A stretch of DNA of 64,000 bases from JAJXWB01 sp965246795 (GCA_965246795.1 CBDFFN010000006.1:104088-168087), one strand, 5' to 3'; positions 16,744 to 25,907 are shown, counted from the first letter of the stretch. The notes: generated by a model from the letters alone, not told the origin. A program made the numbers and translations.

Positions 16744-17619
16744 TTACGCCGTGCGTTGTGCCCGATCCTTGGCGTTCTGTGCCTCGATCCGCTCGCGCGC
16801 TTCGCGCCACTGGTCGGCCGACCATTCCCGCAATTCGTAGAAATTGCCACCGGCGGCAAGCGCCTGCGCGCCGTCCATCGCGATCGTCTCACCGGACAGC
16901 CAGCGACAGCCGTCAGACAGCAGGAAGGTCGCGAGATTCTGCAATTCCTCCATCGTGCCTTCGCGCCCCTGCGGATTGCGCTTGCGCGAGCGGGCGCCGG
17001 GCTCCTCGCCGGGGTTAAGGCGCTTGCTCATGCCTTCGGTCGGAATTTCGCCGGGCGCGATGCAATTGAGCCGGATGCCGTAGCGGCCCCATTCGGCGGC
17101 GAGCGACATCGTCATCGCGTTGATCGCCGACTTGCTCATCGCGGATGGCACGACGAATGGCGACCCATTGCGAATCCACGTGGTCGTGATCGACACGACG
17201 CTGCCAGGGAGTTTGTGCTCGATCCAGCGCTTGCCCACGGCATGCGTGACGTAGAACGTGCCGTGCATCACGATGTTGGCGATGGCATCGAAACCGCGCG
17301 TGGAGAGGTCTTCGGTACGTGAGATGAAATTTCCGGCGGCGTTGTTGACGAGCCCCGTCAGCGGACCTTTGGCAAAAGCCTCCTCGACCATGTGATCGAC
17401 GGCGGATGCGTCGCGGATGTCGATACCGAATGTCTCGACCTTGCCGCCATGCGCCTTCATCATCTCTTCGGCGGCCTGATCGAGCAGCACCTTGCGGCGC
17501 CCGCAGATGACGACATCGGCGCCGAGTTGGAGAAACTTCTCGCTCATCCCGCGGCCGAGTCCCGTGCCGCCGCCGGTCACGAGAATGCGCTTGCCTTCGA
17601 ACAGGTCTTTCTGAAACAC
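16744..17619 (-). CDS. SDR family oxidoreductase, 2,4-dienoyl-CoA reductase-like
   Basis: A 291-residue SDR with GGGTGLGRGM (NADPH site) and NNAAGNF. The GSPFVVPSAMSKSAINAM and SLAAEWGRYGIRLNCIAPGEIPTEG segments match mitochondrial/peroxisomal 2,4-dienoyl-CoA reductases closely. In that family a Tyr two residues after ITT is catalytic; here the position is Trp (ITTTW), while the Ser and Lys (SAMSK) remain. Start is GTG with GGAGG eight bases upstream. It likely serves unsaturated fatty-acid oxidation; the Trp change makes this less certain. It follows the amidase gene by 23 bases on the same strand. Confidence 0.84.
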   Translation of the reverse strand: MFQKDLFEGKRILVTGGGTGLGRGMSEKFLQLGADVVICGRRKVLLDQAAEEMMKAHGGKVETFGIDIRDASAVDHMVEEAFAKGPLTGLVNNAAGNFISRTEDLSTRGFDAIANIVMHGTFYVTHAVGKRWIEHKLPGSVVSITTTWIRNGSPFVVPSAMSKSAINAMTMSLAAEWGRYGIRLNCIAPGEIPTEGMSKRLNPGEEPGARSRKRNPQGREGTMEELQNLATFLLSDGCRWLSGETIAMDGAQALAAGGNFYELREWSADQWREARERIEAQNAKDRAQRTA

Positions 17620-17642
17620 CGATAATCCTCCGAATACGTTTC

Positions 17643-19064
17643 TCAGGCGTCTTCGCGCGCCCAGAGTTGCTTCACCAGAATGCCAGCTTCGTCTTCGATC
17701 GCTTGCGCCGCATCGAGCGCGAGATCCTCGCGATAACGTCCCGCAATCAGCTGCACGCCGATCGGCTGCTGGCCGCGCAGCGCAACCGGCACGACGGCGC
17801 CGGGGAGTCCGAGCACGTTGATTGCCGAAATGAAACGCATTTCTTGAAAGAAAATGCGCTTGATGGCGTCGAGACTTTCGATGTCGGCGCGCGGACCGGG
17901 CGTCGGCTGCACCGTCGTCGGCGTCAGCACGACGGGATAATCTTCGAGAAACATCATCCAGTCGCGGATATGCGTCGAGCGCGCGGTGTAGGCCGCCATA
18001 TAGCCCGGCATGTCCTGGATTTTCGCGAATGACTCGAAGCCGGCCCAGGCCTTCTTGAAATCGTCGCTGCCCATCTTGAGCATGGCGTCGCGGTTCATGA
18101 CGTGCATCTCGGTGTTCAGCACGTCCGTCCAGGTCTGCCAGACTTTCGTGATGTCCGGCACCTCGCGCTCGCTGACGCGATAGCCGGCTTTATCCAGCGC
18201 ATCGGCGGCCGTGCGCAAGGCGCTTCGTACGCTCGGATGCACATCCATGTCTTCGGGAATTTTCGCAAGCGCGACCTTGATCGGCTTCTTCGGCTTCGGG
18301 CCTTTCAGCGGCGCCGGCACCCACCACGGATCGCGTGGATCGCGCTGGCTCATGACTTCGAGCCCAAGCCGCACGTCAGCGACGCTGCGCGCGATCGGCC
18401 CCTGGCACGACATTAGCGATGCGAGCATCGGCCGCTCGACCGTCGCGCTCGGATTGAAGGCGGGGATGCGGCCCTGCGTCGGCTTGATCGTCGCAACGCC
18501 GCAGCAATGCGCCGGCCAACGCAGCGAACCGCCGATATCGTTGCCATGTGCGATCGTGCCGATACCGGCGGCGACTGCAGATGCCGCACCGCCCGATGAG
18601 CCGCCGCATGTGATGGCGTCGTCCCACGGGTTCAGGGTCAGCCCGTGCAAAACGTTGTCGGTAAAGCCGCGCATGGAAAATTCGGGCGCGTTGGTCTGGC
18701 CGAGGATGATCGCGCCGGCGTTGCGGAAGTTGCTCACGAGCGGCGCATCGTCGGGCGCAATGACATTCTCGAGCGCGACGACGCCGTTGGGCGTCGGCCG
18801 GCCCTTGATGTCGACGTTTTCCTTGATGGTGATCGGAACGCCGTGGAGCTTTCCGCGCGGGCCGTTCTTGCGGAGCGTCTTATCGGCAGTCTTCGCGGTC
18901 GCGAGCGCCGCATCGCTCATGTCGTAGACGACGGCGTTGAGCCGCGGGTTGACCGCATGCATCCGCTCGACATGCGCCTTCGTGACTTCGACGCAGGACA
19001 CGTCGCCGTCGCGGATCGCGCGCGCCGTCTTCTTCGCCGTCCACTGCCAGATGGGTTTCGTCAC
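17643..19064 (-). CDS. Amidase (amidase signature family)
   Basis: A 473-residue enzyme with the full Ser-cisSer-Lys triad: Lys81 (ITIKEN), cis-Ser156 in CGGSSGG and nucleophile Ser180 in DIGGSLRWPA. Members hydrolyse a range of amides; the substrate is not predictable here. The start is GTG with GAGG upstream. It is first in a probable two-gene transcript with the dienoyl-reductase-like SDR and divergent from the thioesterase gene. Confidence 0.93.
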   Translation of the reverse strand: MTKPIWQWTAKKTARAIRDGDVSCVEVTKAHVERMHAVNPRLNAVVYDMSDAALATAKTADKTLRKNGPRGKLHGVPITIKENVDIKGRPTPNGVVALENVIAPDDAPLVSNFRNAGAIILGQTNAPEFSMRGFTDNVLHGLTLNPWDDAITCGGSSGGAASAVAAGIGTIAHGNDIGGSLRWPAHCCGVATIKPTQGRIPAFNPSATVERPMLASLMSCQGPIARSVADVRLGLEVMSQRDPRDPWWVPAPLKGPKPKKPIKVALAKIPEDMDVHPSVRSALRTAADALDKAGYRVSEREVPDITKVWQTWTDVLNTEMHVMNRDAMLKMGSDDFKKAWAGFESFAKIQDMPGYMAAYTARSTHIRDWMMFLEDYPVVLTPTTVQPTPGPRADIESLDAIKRIFFQEMRFISAINVLGLPGAVVPVALRGQQPIGVQLIAGRYREDLALDAAQAIEDEAGILVKQLWAREDA

Positions 19065-19199
19065 GCGGGAACTCCTCGGTTAGCGGTACCGTAGCGGAGG
19101 GGCAGGCGGGCCGTCGAGGCGGCCGTGTAGCGCAGGGGCGATTGACAGGGCTCGGGCGCGCCGGAATGGCTGCTGCAACCTTCCCGAGCCACGAGCCAC

Positions 19200-20015
19200 A
19201 TGTCCGACCATCTCTTCGACCGCGCAACGCAACTGCAGCCACAGGGCGACAACACGTTCCTGGGTCACGCGAGCGAGGACTATTGGGCCTTTGTCGGGCC
19301 GTTCGGCGGCACATCGGCCGGCGTGATGCTGCGTGCCGTGATGGATCATCCCGCACGCATCGGCGAACCCTTGGCGCTGACCGTCAACTACGCCGCGCCG
19401 CTCGCGAAAGGGCCGTTCGAGGTGATCGCGAAGCCGGCGCGAACGAACCGTTCGACTCAGCACTGGTCGCTCGAATTACGGCAGGGTGACGAGGTCGTGC
19501 TCACAGGCACCGCCGTCACCGCGGAGCGTCGCGAGAGTTGGACGCATGCGCCGGCTGTCTTACCAAGAGTCCCACAACCGAACGAAATGCCCGAGTACCG
19601 CATGCAATCCGGGGGGCCGGAATGGGTGAAGCGCTACGAGTTTCGTTTCGTCGAGGGCGCACCGCGCATGGGCGAGGTTTCCGCGGCATCACCGGCCGAC
19701 ACGCGTTCGAAACTGTGGATGCGCGATGCGCCGCCGCGCCCGCTCGATCATTCTGCGCTCGCTGCAATGTCGGATGCATTTTTCGCCCGCATCTTTCACG
19801 CGCTCGGCGCGATGACGCCGTTCGGCACTGTGTCGATCACGACCTATTTCACCGGCAGCGCGGACGAGATTGCGCGGCAAGGCGACAGGCATCTGCTCGG
19901 CGTCGCCGACGCACGGCGTTTTTATCGCAGCTATTTCGATCAGAGCGTTGAACTCTGGAGCGCCGACGGTGTGCTTCTCGCAACCGGCATGCAGGTTTGT
20001 TACTTCAAGGCGTAG
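19200..20015 (+). CDS. Acyl-CoA thioesterase family protein (TesB-like double hotdog)
   Basis: A 271-residue protein with a two-hotdog layout. The N-terminal half has GHASEDYWAFVGPFGGTSAGVMLRAVMDHP, and LALTVNYAAPLAKGPFEV with RTNRSTQHWSLELRQGDEVVLTG is typical of the TesB-like/4HBT_3 family. The second hotdog has PPRPLDHSALAAMSDAFFARIF and TYFTGSADEI. These enzymes hydrolyse acyl-CoA; chain length is unknown. It is divergent from the amidase gene and overlaps the convergent rlmE by 11 bases. Confidence 0.85.
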   Translation: MSDHLFDRATQLQPQGDNTFLGHASEDYWAFVGPFGGTSAGVMLRAVMDHPARIGEPLALTVNYAAPLAKGPFEVIAKPARTNRSTQHWSLELRQGDEVVLTGTAVTAERRESWTHAPAVLPRVPQPNEMPEYRMQSGGPEWVKRYEFRFVEGAPRMGEVSAASPADTRSKLWMRDAPPRPLDHSALAAMSDAFFARIFHALGAMTPFGTVSITTYFTGSADEIARQGDRHLLGVADARRFYRSYFDQSVELWSADGVLLATGMQVCYFKA

Positions 20016-20718
20016 CGGGTTCGCCCGTTCCACGAAAACCTGTGGCCACGACATAGAGCTCGGCGGAATCGGCACGGCTTGCGGCGGGCTTCGCGTGCCG
20101 CACGACAGCGAAATCCTTCTTCAGCCGTGCAAGCAGTGCGCCTTCCGTGCCGCCTTGCAGAACCTTCGCGACGAAGACGCCACCCGGCGCCAGAACTTCG
20201 CAGGCAAATTCAATCGCGAGTTCGGCCAGCGCGACAATCTTCAGATGGTCCGTCTGGCGATGGCCCGTCGCATTAGCGGCCATGTCGGACAGCACGGCAT
20301 CGGCCGGCCCAGCCATCATTTCACGTAATTTGTCCGGCGCATCTGCATCGAGAAAATCGAGCTTTGCAAAAGCAACACCGGGCAGGGGATCGATGTCGAG
20401 GATATCGATGCCAACGACCTTGCCGTGACCTTTCTCCACGCCGACTTTCCCGGCCGCAACCTGCGCCCATCCGCCGGGCGCGGCGCCAAGATCAACGACG
20501 CGCATGCCGGGCTTCAACAGCCCAAAACGCTCGTCCAGTTCGGTCAGCTTGAAGGCAGCGCGCGAGCGGAAGCCTTCGCGTTTCGCCTGCGCGACATAGG
20601 GATCGTTGAGCTGACGTTGCAGCCATAGCGTCGACGATTGCGTGCGCTTGCGAGCGGTCTTCACGCGCGTCTTGAGAGAACGCCCGGCCTCGCGGCCGGA
20701 ACTTGCGGGCTTCTTCAC
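20005..20718 (-). CDS. rlmE: 23S rRNA 2'-O-ribose methyltransferase RlmE (FtsJ/RrmJ)
   Basis: A 237-residue SAM-dependent enzyme that methylates U2552 in the A-loop of 23S rRNA. The K-D-K-E tetrad is present: Lys57 (RSRAAFKL), Asp in VLSDMAAN, Lys in VAKVLQGG and Glu in DSAELYVVA; the SAM site is VDLGAAPGGWAQVA. A basic N-terminal tail of about 25 residues precedes the domain, as in alphaproteobacteria. GTG 20718 overlaps the ppx-type stop (GTGA), so the two are translationally coupled. It converges on the thioesterase gene with an 11-base overlap. Confidence 0.96.
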   Translation of the reverse strand: MKKPASSGREAGRSLKTRVKTARKRTQSSTLWLQRQLNDPYVAQAKREGFRSRAAFKLTELDERFGLLKPGMRVVDLGAAPGGWAQVAAGKVGVEKGHGKVVGIDILDIDPLPGVAFAKLDFLDADAPDKLREMMAGPADAVLSDMAANATGHRQTDHLKIVALAELAIEFACEVLAPGGVFVAKVLQGGTEGALLARLKKDFAVVRHAKPAASRADSAELYVVATGFRGTGEPATP

Positions 20719-21821
20719 GCCGGCGCGCTCCGCCGCATGTCCGCCTGCATCAGCTCGATCAGCATACCTTCGCGTAATCCTCTGTCGGCGATGCGCACAC
20801 GCGGTGCAGGAAAAGCACGCCGGATTGCCTCAAAAATCGCGCAGCCCGCGAGCACGAGATCGGCGCGGTCGCGGCCGATGCAGCCTTGCGCAGCGCGCTC
20901 CTCGTAACTCATGCCGCGCAGCCGCGCGATGGCGCGATCGACCGCATCACCGCTCATCCAGAGGCCATCGACGCGCCGGCGGTCGTATCGTTCAAGGCCG
21001 AGATGCACGCCGCCGATCGTCGTTACGGTGCCGGACGTGCCGAGCAGATGGAAATGCTTGCAAGGCTGCATCGCATTGACTGTCGTAACGAAAGGCGCGA
21101 GCGCCGCAGCGAACAGCGCGATCATCTTCTCGTATTTCTCACAATCGACGCTTTCACCGCCAAATTTATCGGCGAGCGTGACGACACCAAGTTCGATCGA
21201 CGTCCACGGTCCGGCCTTCGCGCAGCGTGTCGTCGCGCCCGGCTCGCGCGCGAGCCATACGATCTCGGTGGAACCGCCGCCGATGTCGAAGAGGATGACG
21301 TTGGCGGCGGTGGGATCGGCGAGCGAACCGCAGCCGGTTGCCGCAAGCCGTGCCTCCGTCTCGCGGTCGATGATTTCAAGGCGCAAGCCCGTCCGCTTTT
21401 CGACGCGTGCGATGAACTCGGGGCCATTGGTTGCTGCGCGGCATGCTTCAGTCGCAATCAATCGTGCGCGTGTCACGCGGCGTTGGTCCATCTTGTCGCG
21501 GCAGATGTCGAGCGCGTCGAGCGCGCGCGCCATTGCCCCGTCGGACAGGCGGCCTGTGTGCAGCAATCCTTCGCCGAGCCGAACGATACGCGAGAACGCA
21601 TCGACGACGCGCAAGCCTTCCGCACCCGACGGCTCTTCGCGGCCAGCCGGCGTCGCGACCAGCAGGCGGCAGTTGTTGGTGCCGAGATCGAGCGCGGCAT
21701 AGACGTCGGATCGTGCCGTGCGAACCTGCCTATCCGTTCCGCTGCTGAGCACGGTCGCCTTTCGGGAAGACCGCCATGCGGTCCTGCGGCGCGCCTCGTT
21801 CACGCCGTTCATTTTCACCAT
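20715..21821 (-). CDS. Ppx/GppA phosphatase family protein
   Basis: A 368-residue member of the ASKHA-fold exopolyphosphatase/guanosine pentaphosphatase family. The N-terminal phosphate loop is AALDLGTNNCRLLVA, the second is ILFDIGGGSTEIVW, and a third is LLGTSGTVTTIGGVHL. It degrades polyphosphate or pppGpp and lacks the long C-terminal HD-like domain of E. coli Ppx/GppA, as is usual in this class. The first 40 residues are poorly conserved in character. It is the first gene of the ppx-rlmE pair, divergent from the AI-2E family gene. Confidence 0.92.
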   Translation of the reverse strand: MVKMNGVNEARRRTAWRSSRKATVLSSGTDRQVRTARSDVYAALDLGTNNCRLLVATPAGREEPSGAEGLRVVDAFSRIVRLGEGLLHTGRLSDGAMARALDALDICRDKMDQRRVTRARLIATEACRAATNGPEFIARVEKRTGLRLEIIDRETEARLAATGCGSLADPTAANVILFDIGGGSTEIVWLAREPGATTRCAKAGPWTSIELGVVTLADKFGGESVDCEKYEKMIALFAAALAPFVTTVNAMQPCKHFHLLGTSGTVTTIGGVHLGLERYDRRRVDGLWMSGDAVDRAIARLRGMSYEERAAQGCIGRDRADLVLAGCAIFEAIRRAFPAPRVRIADRGLREGMLIELMQADMRRSAPA

Positions 21822-21951
21822 AAACGTCGCCGCAGCGCCTGCAATGGTCGCGGTTGGCGAGCGCTTTCGGGAGAGCGGAACCGCAGCGTAGGCTAGGCAT
21901 TTTCCAGTGCTCTCGCAGGAGGGGTGTCGGCGCGCCGACGGAGGGAAATTG

Positions 21952-23982
21952 ATGTCATTCGATCCGGCGCCGGGACAATCCCGTCAGACCATCCAGCCCG
22001 CGCTGCCGGCCGACTTCATCGCGCTGGCGACCGTCGTCCTTGGCACGATCATGATGATCGCGACTGTGACGGTGCTCTATTTCCTTCGCGAAGTCCTTAT
22101 CCCGCTCGCGCTGGCGATCCTGCTGTCTTTCGTTCTCGCGCCGGCGATGCGGCTTCTTCAGAAAATCCGCATCCCGCGCGCCGTGGCTGCTGTGGTCGTG
22201 GTGCTTCTCGCGTTCGGCGTCATCTCAGCACTCGGCACGGTCGTGGCGACCGGCGTCCGTGATCTGGCGGCGGACCTCCCGAAATATCAGGCAGTGCTGC
22301 ACGACAAGGTCCAGGCCTTGAAGGGCATGACCGCTGGATCGCGCACGCTCGGTCAAGCCTCGACGATCCTGCAGGACCTATCGAACGAACTGCAGGCAAG
22401 CCGTCCGCAGAACCCCCCAAACGTTGCGCCGCGGACGGGGAACGCGTCCGACACGGCAGCGCAAGCGAACGAAAAGCCTGTACCGGTCATCATCCAACAA
22501 CAGGAACCGGGGGTGCTTTCGACGCTGACGACGTTGATCGCGCCGCTCCTCAATCCGCTGGCGATGCTCGGCGTTATCGTCGTCTTCGTCATCTTCATGC
22601 TGGTGAAGCGACAGGATTTGCGCGACCGCCTTATCCGGCTGACCGGGACACGCGACCTCGGCCGCACGACGGCTGCCATCGACGATGGTGCACGGCGCCT
22701 GAGCCGGTTTTACGTGACACAACTTCTGCTCAATTCGGCCTTTGGCCTCGCGGTCGCTGCGGGTCTCTGGATCATCGGCGTCCCTAGCGCACCGACATGG
22801 GGCATTCTTGCCGGCGTCCTGCGGTTCGTGCCGTATGTCGGCGCAATCATCTCTGCCGTCCTGCCGCTCTCGCTTGCCGCAGCGATCGAGCCAGGCTGGG
22901 TGAAAGTCATCGAATGCGCCATCATGTTCGGCGTTATCGAAGTGCTTGTCGGGCAGGTCATCGAGCCGCTGCTGTATGGACATAGCACCGGCCTTTCGCC
23001 GGTAGCCGTCGTCGTCGCTGCGACGTTCTGGACGTGGTTGTGGGGGCCGATCGGCCTCATCTTGGCGACGCCTCTCACGATGTGCCTCGTCGTACTCGGC
23101 CGGCATGTCGAGCGATTGCGATTTCTGGAGGTTATGCTCGGCAATCGCCCGGCACTGACGCCGCCCGAGATTTTCTATCAGCGGATGCTTGCGTCGGACC
23201 CGGCCGAAGCAGCCGACCATGCGGAGCAATTCCTGAAGAAGCGTTCGCTGCTGACGTATTACGAAGGCGTCGCGTTGCGCGGACTTCGCCTCGCGCAAGC
23301 CGATATCGATGCGGGCCTTCTAGATCGCGAAAAGACGACGACGTTGGTCGCCTCTGCGAACGAAGTCGTTGAAGATCTCGCGTCGGAACAGATGTCGCTT
23401 TTGAGCGGCGGCCTCGGCGTCGACGCAGAGACCGCCGATGCGCTTGAAAGCAATGGCGAAGTCGAAGTGCCGCCGCTTCCGAATCTGACGACGGCCGACA
23501 CGCAAGGAGGTTGGGGTGAGGGCGCGGTCGTTTGCATTGCCGGTGCCAGTGATCTCGATCTCGTCACTGCGCGTATCTTGGCGCAGGTGCTCGATCGTCA
23601 CGGCCTGCCCGCGCAAACCTTGCCCGCGAGCGCATTGCGGAGCGCCGACTTCTTTCGTCTGGATTTGTCGGCCGCGCGCTGGATTGCGCTGTCGTTCATG
23701 GACACGACCAGCCCCGCGCATCTGCGGCAGGCGATCAAGAAACTGCGTCGCAAGGCACCCGCCGCGGAGATTGTCGTTTGCGTATGGGATGCTTCCGCAG
23801 AACAAATGCGCGCCTTGGCGGCCGCCGACGCGGGCACCGTGAAGACGTCACTCTACGAGGCGGCAAAGGCGGCGCTGACGGCGGCAAAGGGTGAGGGTGT
23901 CGCAACGGGAAGCGCGCCGGCTTTGTCGGAGAAGACCGCGCAATCCGACCGTCGTGATGCACCACTCCAGGCGGCCGGCTAA
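21952..23982 (+). CDS. AI-2E family transporter with long C-terminal cytosolic extension
   Basis: A 676-residue membrane protein. Residues 15-390 carry the AI-2E/PerM family pattern: paired helices near 20-80, a periplasmic-type helical region, and late helices with WGILAGVLRFVPYVGAIISAVLP and FWTWLWGPIGLILATPLTMCLVVLG. The remaining 280 residues are soluble. The last part (about 525-640) reads AVVCIAGASDLDLVTARILAQVL, WIALSFMDTTSPAHLRQAI and AEIVVCVWD, an alternating strand-helix pattern like a Rossmann or B12-binding-type fold. GGAGG eight bases upstream supports ATG 21952. Transport substrate unknown. It converges on the DUF5672 gene with a four-base gap. Confidence 0.9.
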   Translation: MSFDPAPGQSRQTIQPALPADFIALATVVLGTIMMIATVTVLYFLREVLIPLALAILLSFVLAPAMRLLQKIRIPRAVAAVVVVLLAFGVISALGTVVATGVRDLAADLPKYQAVLHDKVQALKGMTAGSRTLGQASTILQDLSNELQASRPQNPPNVAPRTGNASDTAAQANEKPVPVIIQQQEPGVLSTLTTLIAPLLNPLAMLGVIVVFVIFMLVKRQDLRDRLIRLTGTRDLGRTTAAIDDGARRLSRFYVTQLLLNSAFGLAVAAGLWIIGVPSAPTWGILAGVLRFVPYVGAIISAVLPLSLAAAIEPGWVKVIECAIMFGVIEVLVGQVIEPLLYGHSTGLSPVAVVVAATFWTWLWGPIGLILATPLTMCLVVLGRHVERLRFLEVMLGNRPALTPPEIFYQRMLASDPAEAADHAEQFLKKRSLLTYYEGVALRGLRLAQADIDAGLLDREKTTTLVASANEVVEDLASEQMSLLSGGLGVDAETADALESNGEVEVPPLPNLTTADTQGGWGEGAVVCIAGASDLDLVTARILAQVLDRHGLPAQTLPASALRSADFFRLDLSAARWIALSFMDTTSPAHLRQAIKKLRRKAPAAEIVVCVWDASAEQMRALAAADAGTVKTSLYEAAKAALTAAKGEGVATGSAPALSEKTAQSDRRDAPLQAAG

Positions 23983-23986
23983 ACGC

Positions 23987-24754
23987 CTATTCAAGCGCGG
24001 CGGGCATTTCGGTTACTTTGCAGAATGTTTTGAAATGCCGCGGCGAAATTTCGAGCAGGCATTGCGCGAAGCGTGCGTGAAGGTCGGCATTGGTTGTAAG
24101 ACGCATTGGAAGGTGCTCGAGCAGCCAATCGAGTCGATCGCGGTATAATCCGGGCAACCGCCAAACTCCGTGAAAGCCGAAAGTTGGAAAAGCGCGTTCG
24201 CCGTGCTCCTGCGAGAAATGCGACGCGAGCGCAGCCGGCGCGAAGCGAACACCGTAATCATCTTCGAGCGCCACCCGATTTGTGCGGCACAGGAAAGTAT
24301 CCTCGGCGAATCCAACCGGTGGATTGAGGCTACCCTTCTGCCGCTCGTACAAACGGGCCGCGGCGTCCAGCATCCGGCGTGACCGCCACGAGAAGCCGCC
24401 GTTTCCGACATTCAACGAGTCGAACCAAGGCCAGGGCGCACCGATATAGTCGTAATGCAGGAAATGCGGAGAGAATTGGTCGCCGCGCAGAACGAAGCCG
24501 TCGTACTGGATGACGAGGACGAAGTCGGTCGCAACGTAATTGGGCAGCATTTCGAGAATGAAGGTGCTGTAGTCCCGCGCTGTGCGGAACGGCGCGACGA
24601 CATTCACCGAGAGGTCGCTCCAAAGATCGTCGCGGTCGCTGAAGACGACGATCTCGGCCGGTTCGAACTGCGCGAGGGATGCAAGAACGGCGGCACGGCT
24701 AAGCGCATGCGTGTCTGTCGCAGCAATCGCGATCGTTACCTTGCCGTGTCTCAT
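23987..24754 (-). CDS. DUF5672 family protein (glycosyltransferase-like)
   Basis: A 255-residue cytosolic protein of the DUF5672 family, related to GT-A type glycosyltransferases. YSTFILEMLPNYVATDFVLVIQYDGFVL holds the likely DxD-equivalent (QYDGF), FLHYDYIGAPWPWF is a signature, GNGGFSWRSRRML follows, and PPVGFAEDTFLCRT holds a possible metal or base Glu-Asp. Substrate unknown; members sit in surface polysaccharide loci elsewhere, but no such genes adjoin here. It is alone on the minus strand. Confidence 0.85.
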   Translation of the reverse strand: MRHGKVTIAIAATDTHALSRAAVLASLAQFEPAEIVVFSDRDDLWSDLSVNVVAPFRTARDYSTFILEMLPNYVATDFVLVIQYDGFVLRGDQFSPHFLHYDYIGAPWPWFDSLNVGNGGFSWRSRRMLDAAARLYERQKGSLNPPVGFAEDTFLCRTNRVALEDDYGVRFAPAALASHFSQEHGERAFPTFGFHGVWRLPGLYRDRLDWLLEHLPMRLTTNADLHARFAQCLLEISPRHFKTFCKVTEMPAALE

Positions 24755-24871
24755 CCGGCGTCCCCCGCATCACCTTAAAACGCTTGGCGAAAGGTCGATA
24801 GGACGACGGCTGGCTTAACACTTGCTCAACCATGATCGGAGTGACGCCAGCTGTCTCGAAAGGGCACGCTT

Positions 24872-25231
24872 TTGCAACAAGAACGACGCAGGGAGCCGCG
24901 CGACCGGACCTATCTGGGCGCACGTATCGTCTTCAATCACCGCAGCTCGATCGCGGAATGCATCGTGCGCAATCTGTCTGGCAACGGCGCGCGGCTCGAT
25001 TTCCCGAGCACGGTCGGTCTGCCCGGCACGTTCGACCTTGCGATCCGCCACAAGGGTGACAGCCGGCTGGCACGCATCGTCTGGCGCACGGACGAGGCGA
25101 TCGGCGTCGTGCTCGAAGAGCCGCACGTCGCGACCGTGACGTCGATCGAGACGGCGCGGCGTCTGCGGCAGCTCGAAGCCGAGCGTGACAGGCTGGCGCA
25201 GCGCGTCCGACAGCTCAGCGAACCCTCCTGA
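24872..25231 (+). CDS. PilZ domain protein
   Basis: A 119-residue protein with the c-di-GMP-binding signature: RREPRDR at the N-terminus (RxxxR) and ECIVRNLSGNGARLDF (D/NxSxxG). After the beta barrel a C-terminal helix (about 90-119) is rich in Arg, Leu and Glu with heptad spacing, so it may form a coiled coil. The start is TTG 24872; no better codon precedes RREPR. It is followed by a seven-codon-scale gap to a 56-residue membrane protein, so the two probably share a transcript. Confidence 0.87.
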   Translation: MQQERRREPRDRTYLGARIVFNHRSSIAECIVRNLSGNGARLDFPSTVGLPGTFDLAIRHKGDSRLARIVWRTDEAIGVVLEEPHVATVTSIETARRLRQLEAERDRLAQRVRQLSEPS

Positions 25232-25237
25232 AGGCGC

Positions 25238-25408
25238 ATGCGCTTCGTCGTTACCTTTCTCGTCAATCGCGCGATCTTTCTGCTCGTGCTGATGCTGGTG
25301 CTTAACGCCTATATTCAGACGACCGCGGTTGGTCGCGATGCCAGCCTCAAAGGCCAGATCGAGACGATGGCGCTGACATTCCGGACGCTTTCGGATGCGT
25401 TCCGATAG
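25238..25408 (+). CDS. Small membrane protein, 56 residues
   Basis: A short open frame beginning ATG (AAGG five bases upstream) six bases after the PilZ stop and ending TAG at 25406-25408. It encodes one strongly hydrophobic helix near residues 4-24 (TFLVNRAIFLLVLMLVLNAY) with a polar C-terminal tail of about 30 residues. The charge pattern (Arg and Asn before the helix, polar tail after) suggests one membrane pass. I do not recognise the family. Spacing and ribosome site suggest co-translation with the PilZ gene. Confidence 0.65.
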   Translation: MRFVVTFLVNRAIFLLVLMLVLNAYIQTTAVGRDASLKGQIETMALTFRTLSDAFR

Positions 25409-25463
25409 TTTTGACGATGTCAAAGCCGCCCGCTAGCCTGATCGCACAAGGGGAGGGCGACCC

Positions 25464-25907
25464 ATGCAGAGACAGGGCGCGGCGGTATCATTATCGAGCT
25501 GGGCTTTCGTGCGAATGCGAAGCGTGGCGGTACTTCTTTCCCTGTCACTCGCGATCGGTGTGAGTGTCGAGGTCTCGGAGGCAGAGGCTGCCGGCGTTCG
25601 CTGTAAAATCCCGGCTGCGCTTCTGTGTCCCGGCTGCGCGGCGGCCATTCGCATTACGGTCCTCGGCAATGGCCAGTGCCGCGTCACATTCGACACGCCC
25701 GCAGCCAATTCCACCGCGAAGACTGCCGATCTCGATGTCGAAGTGCAGATCGCCCGGCCGCCGCGCTCGGCCGCAGGCCCGCTCGACCGTCGGTTGCGCG
25801 CGGCAAAGAGATTGCGGCTGCAACGCATCGCGCGGCTGCGTCCGGTCGTAGCGCCGATTTCAGGCCCAAGATGTTTTGAATTCAGCGGCCGTCGTTATTG
25901 CGAATGA
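25464..25907 (+). CDS. Hypothetical secreted protein
   Basis: A 147-residue protein with GGGGAGGG seven bases before its ATG. A hydrophobic stretch at about 18-38 and an Ala-rich end (VSEAEAAG) look like a signal peptide. The mature part has RCKIPAALLCPGCAAAIRITV with three cysteines and an arginine-rich C-terminal third (RRLRAAKRLRLQRIARLRP) ending in a CFEFSGRRYC pair. I do not recognise the family. It follows two small genes on the same strand by 55 bases. Confidence 0.6.
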   Translation: MQRQGAAVSLSSWAFVRMRSVAVLLSLSLAIGVSVEVSEAEAAGVRCKIPAALLCPGCAAAIRITVLGNGQCRVTFDTPAANSTAKTADLDVEVQIARPPRSAAGPLDRRLRAAKRLRLQRIARLRPVVAPISGPRCFEFSGRRYCE

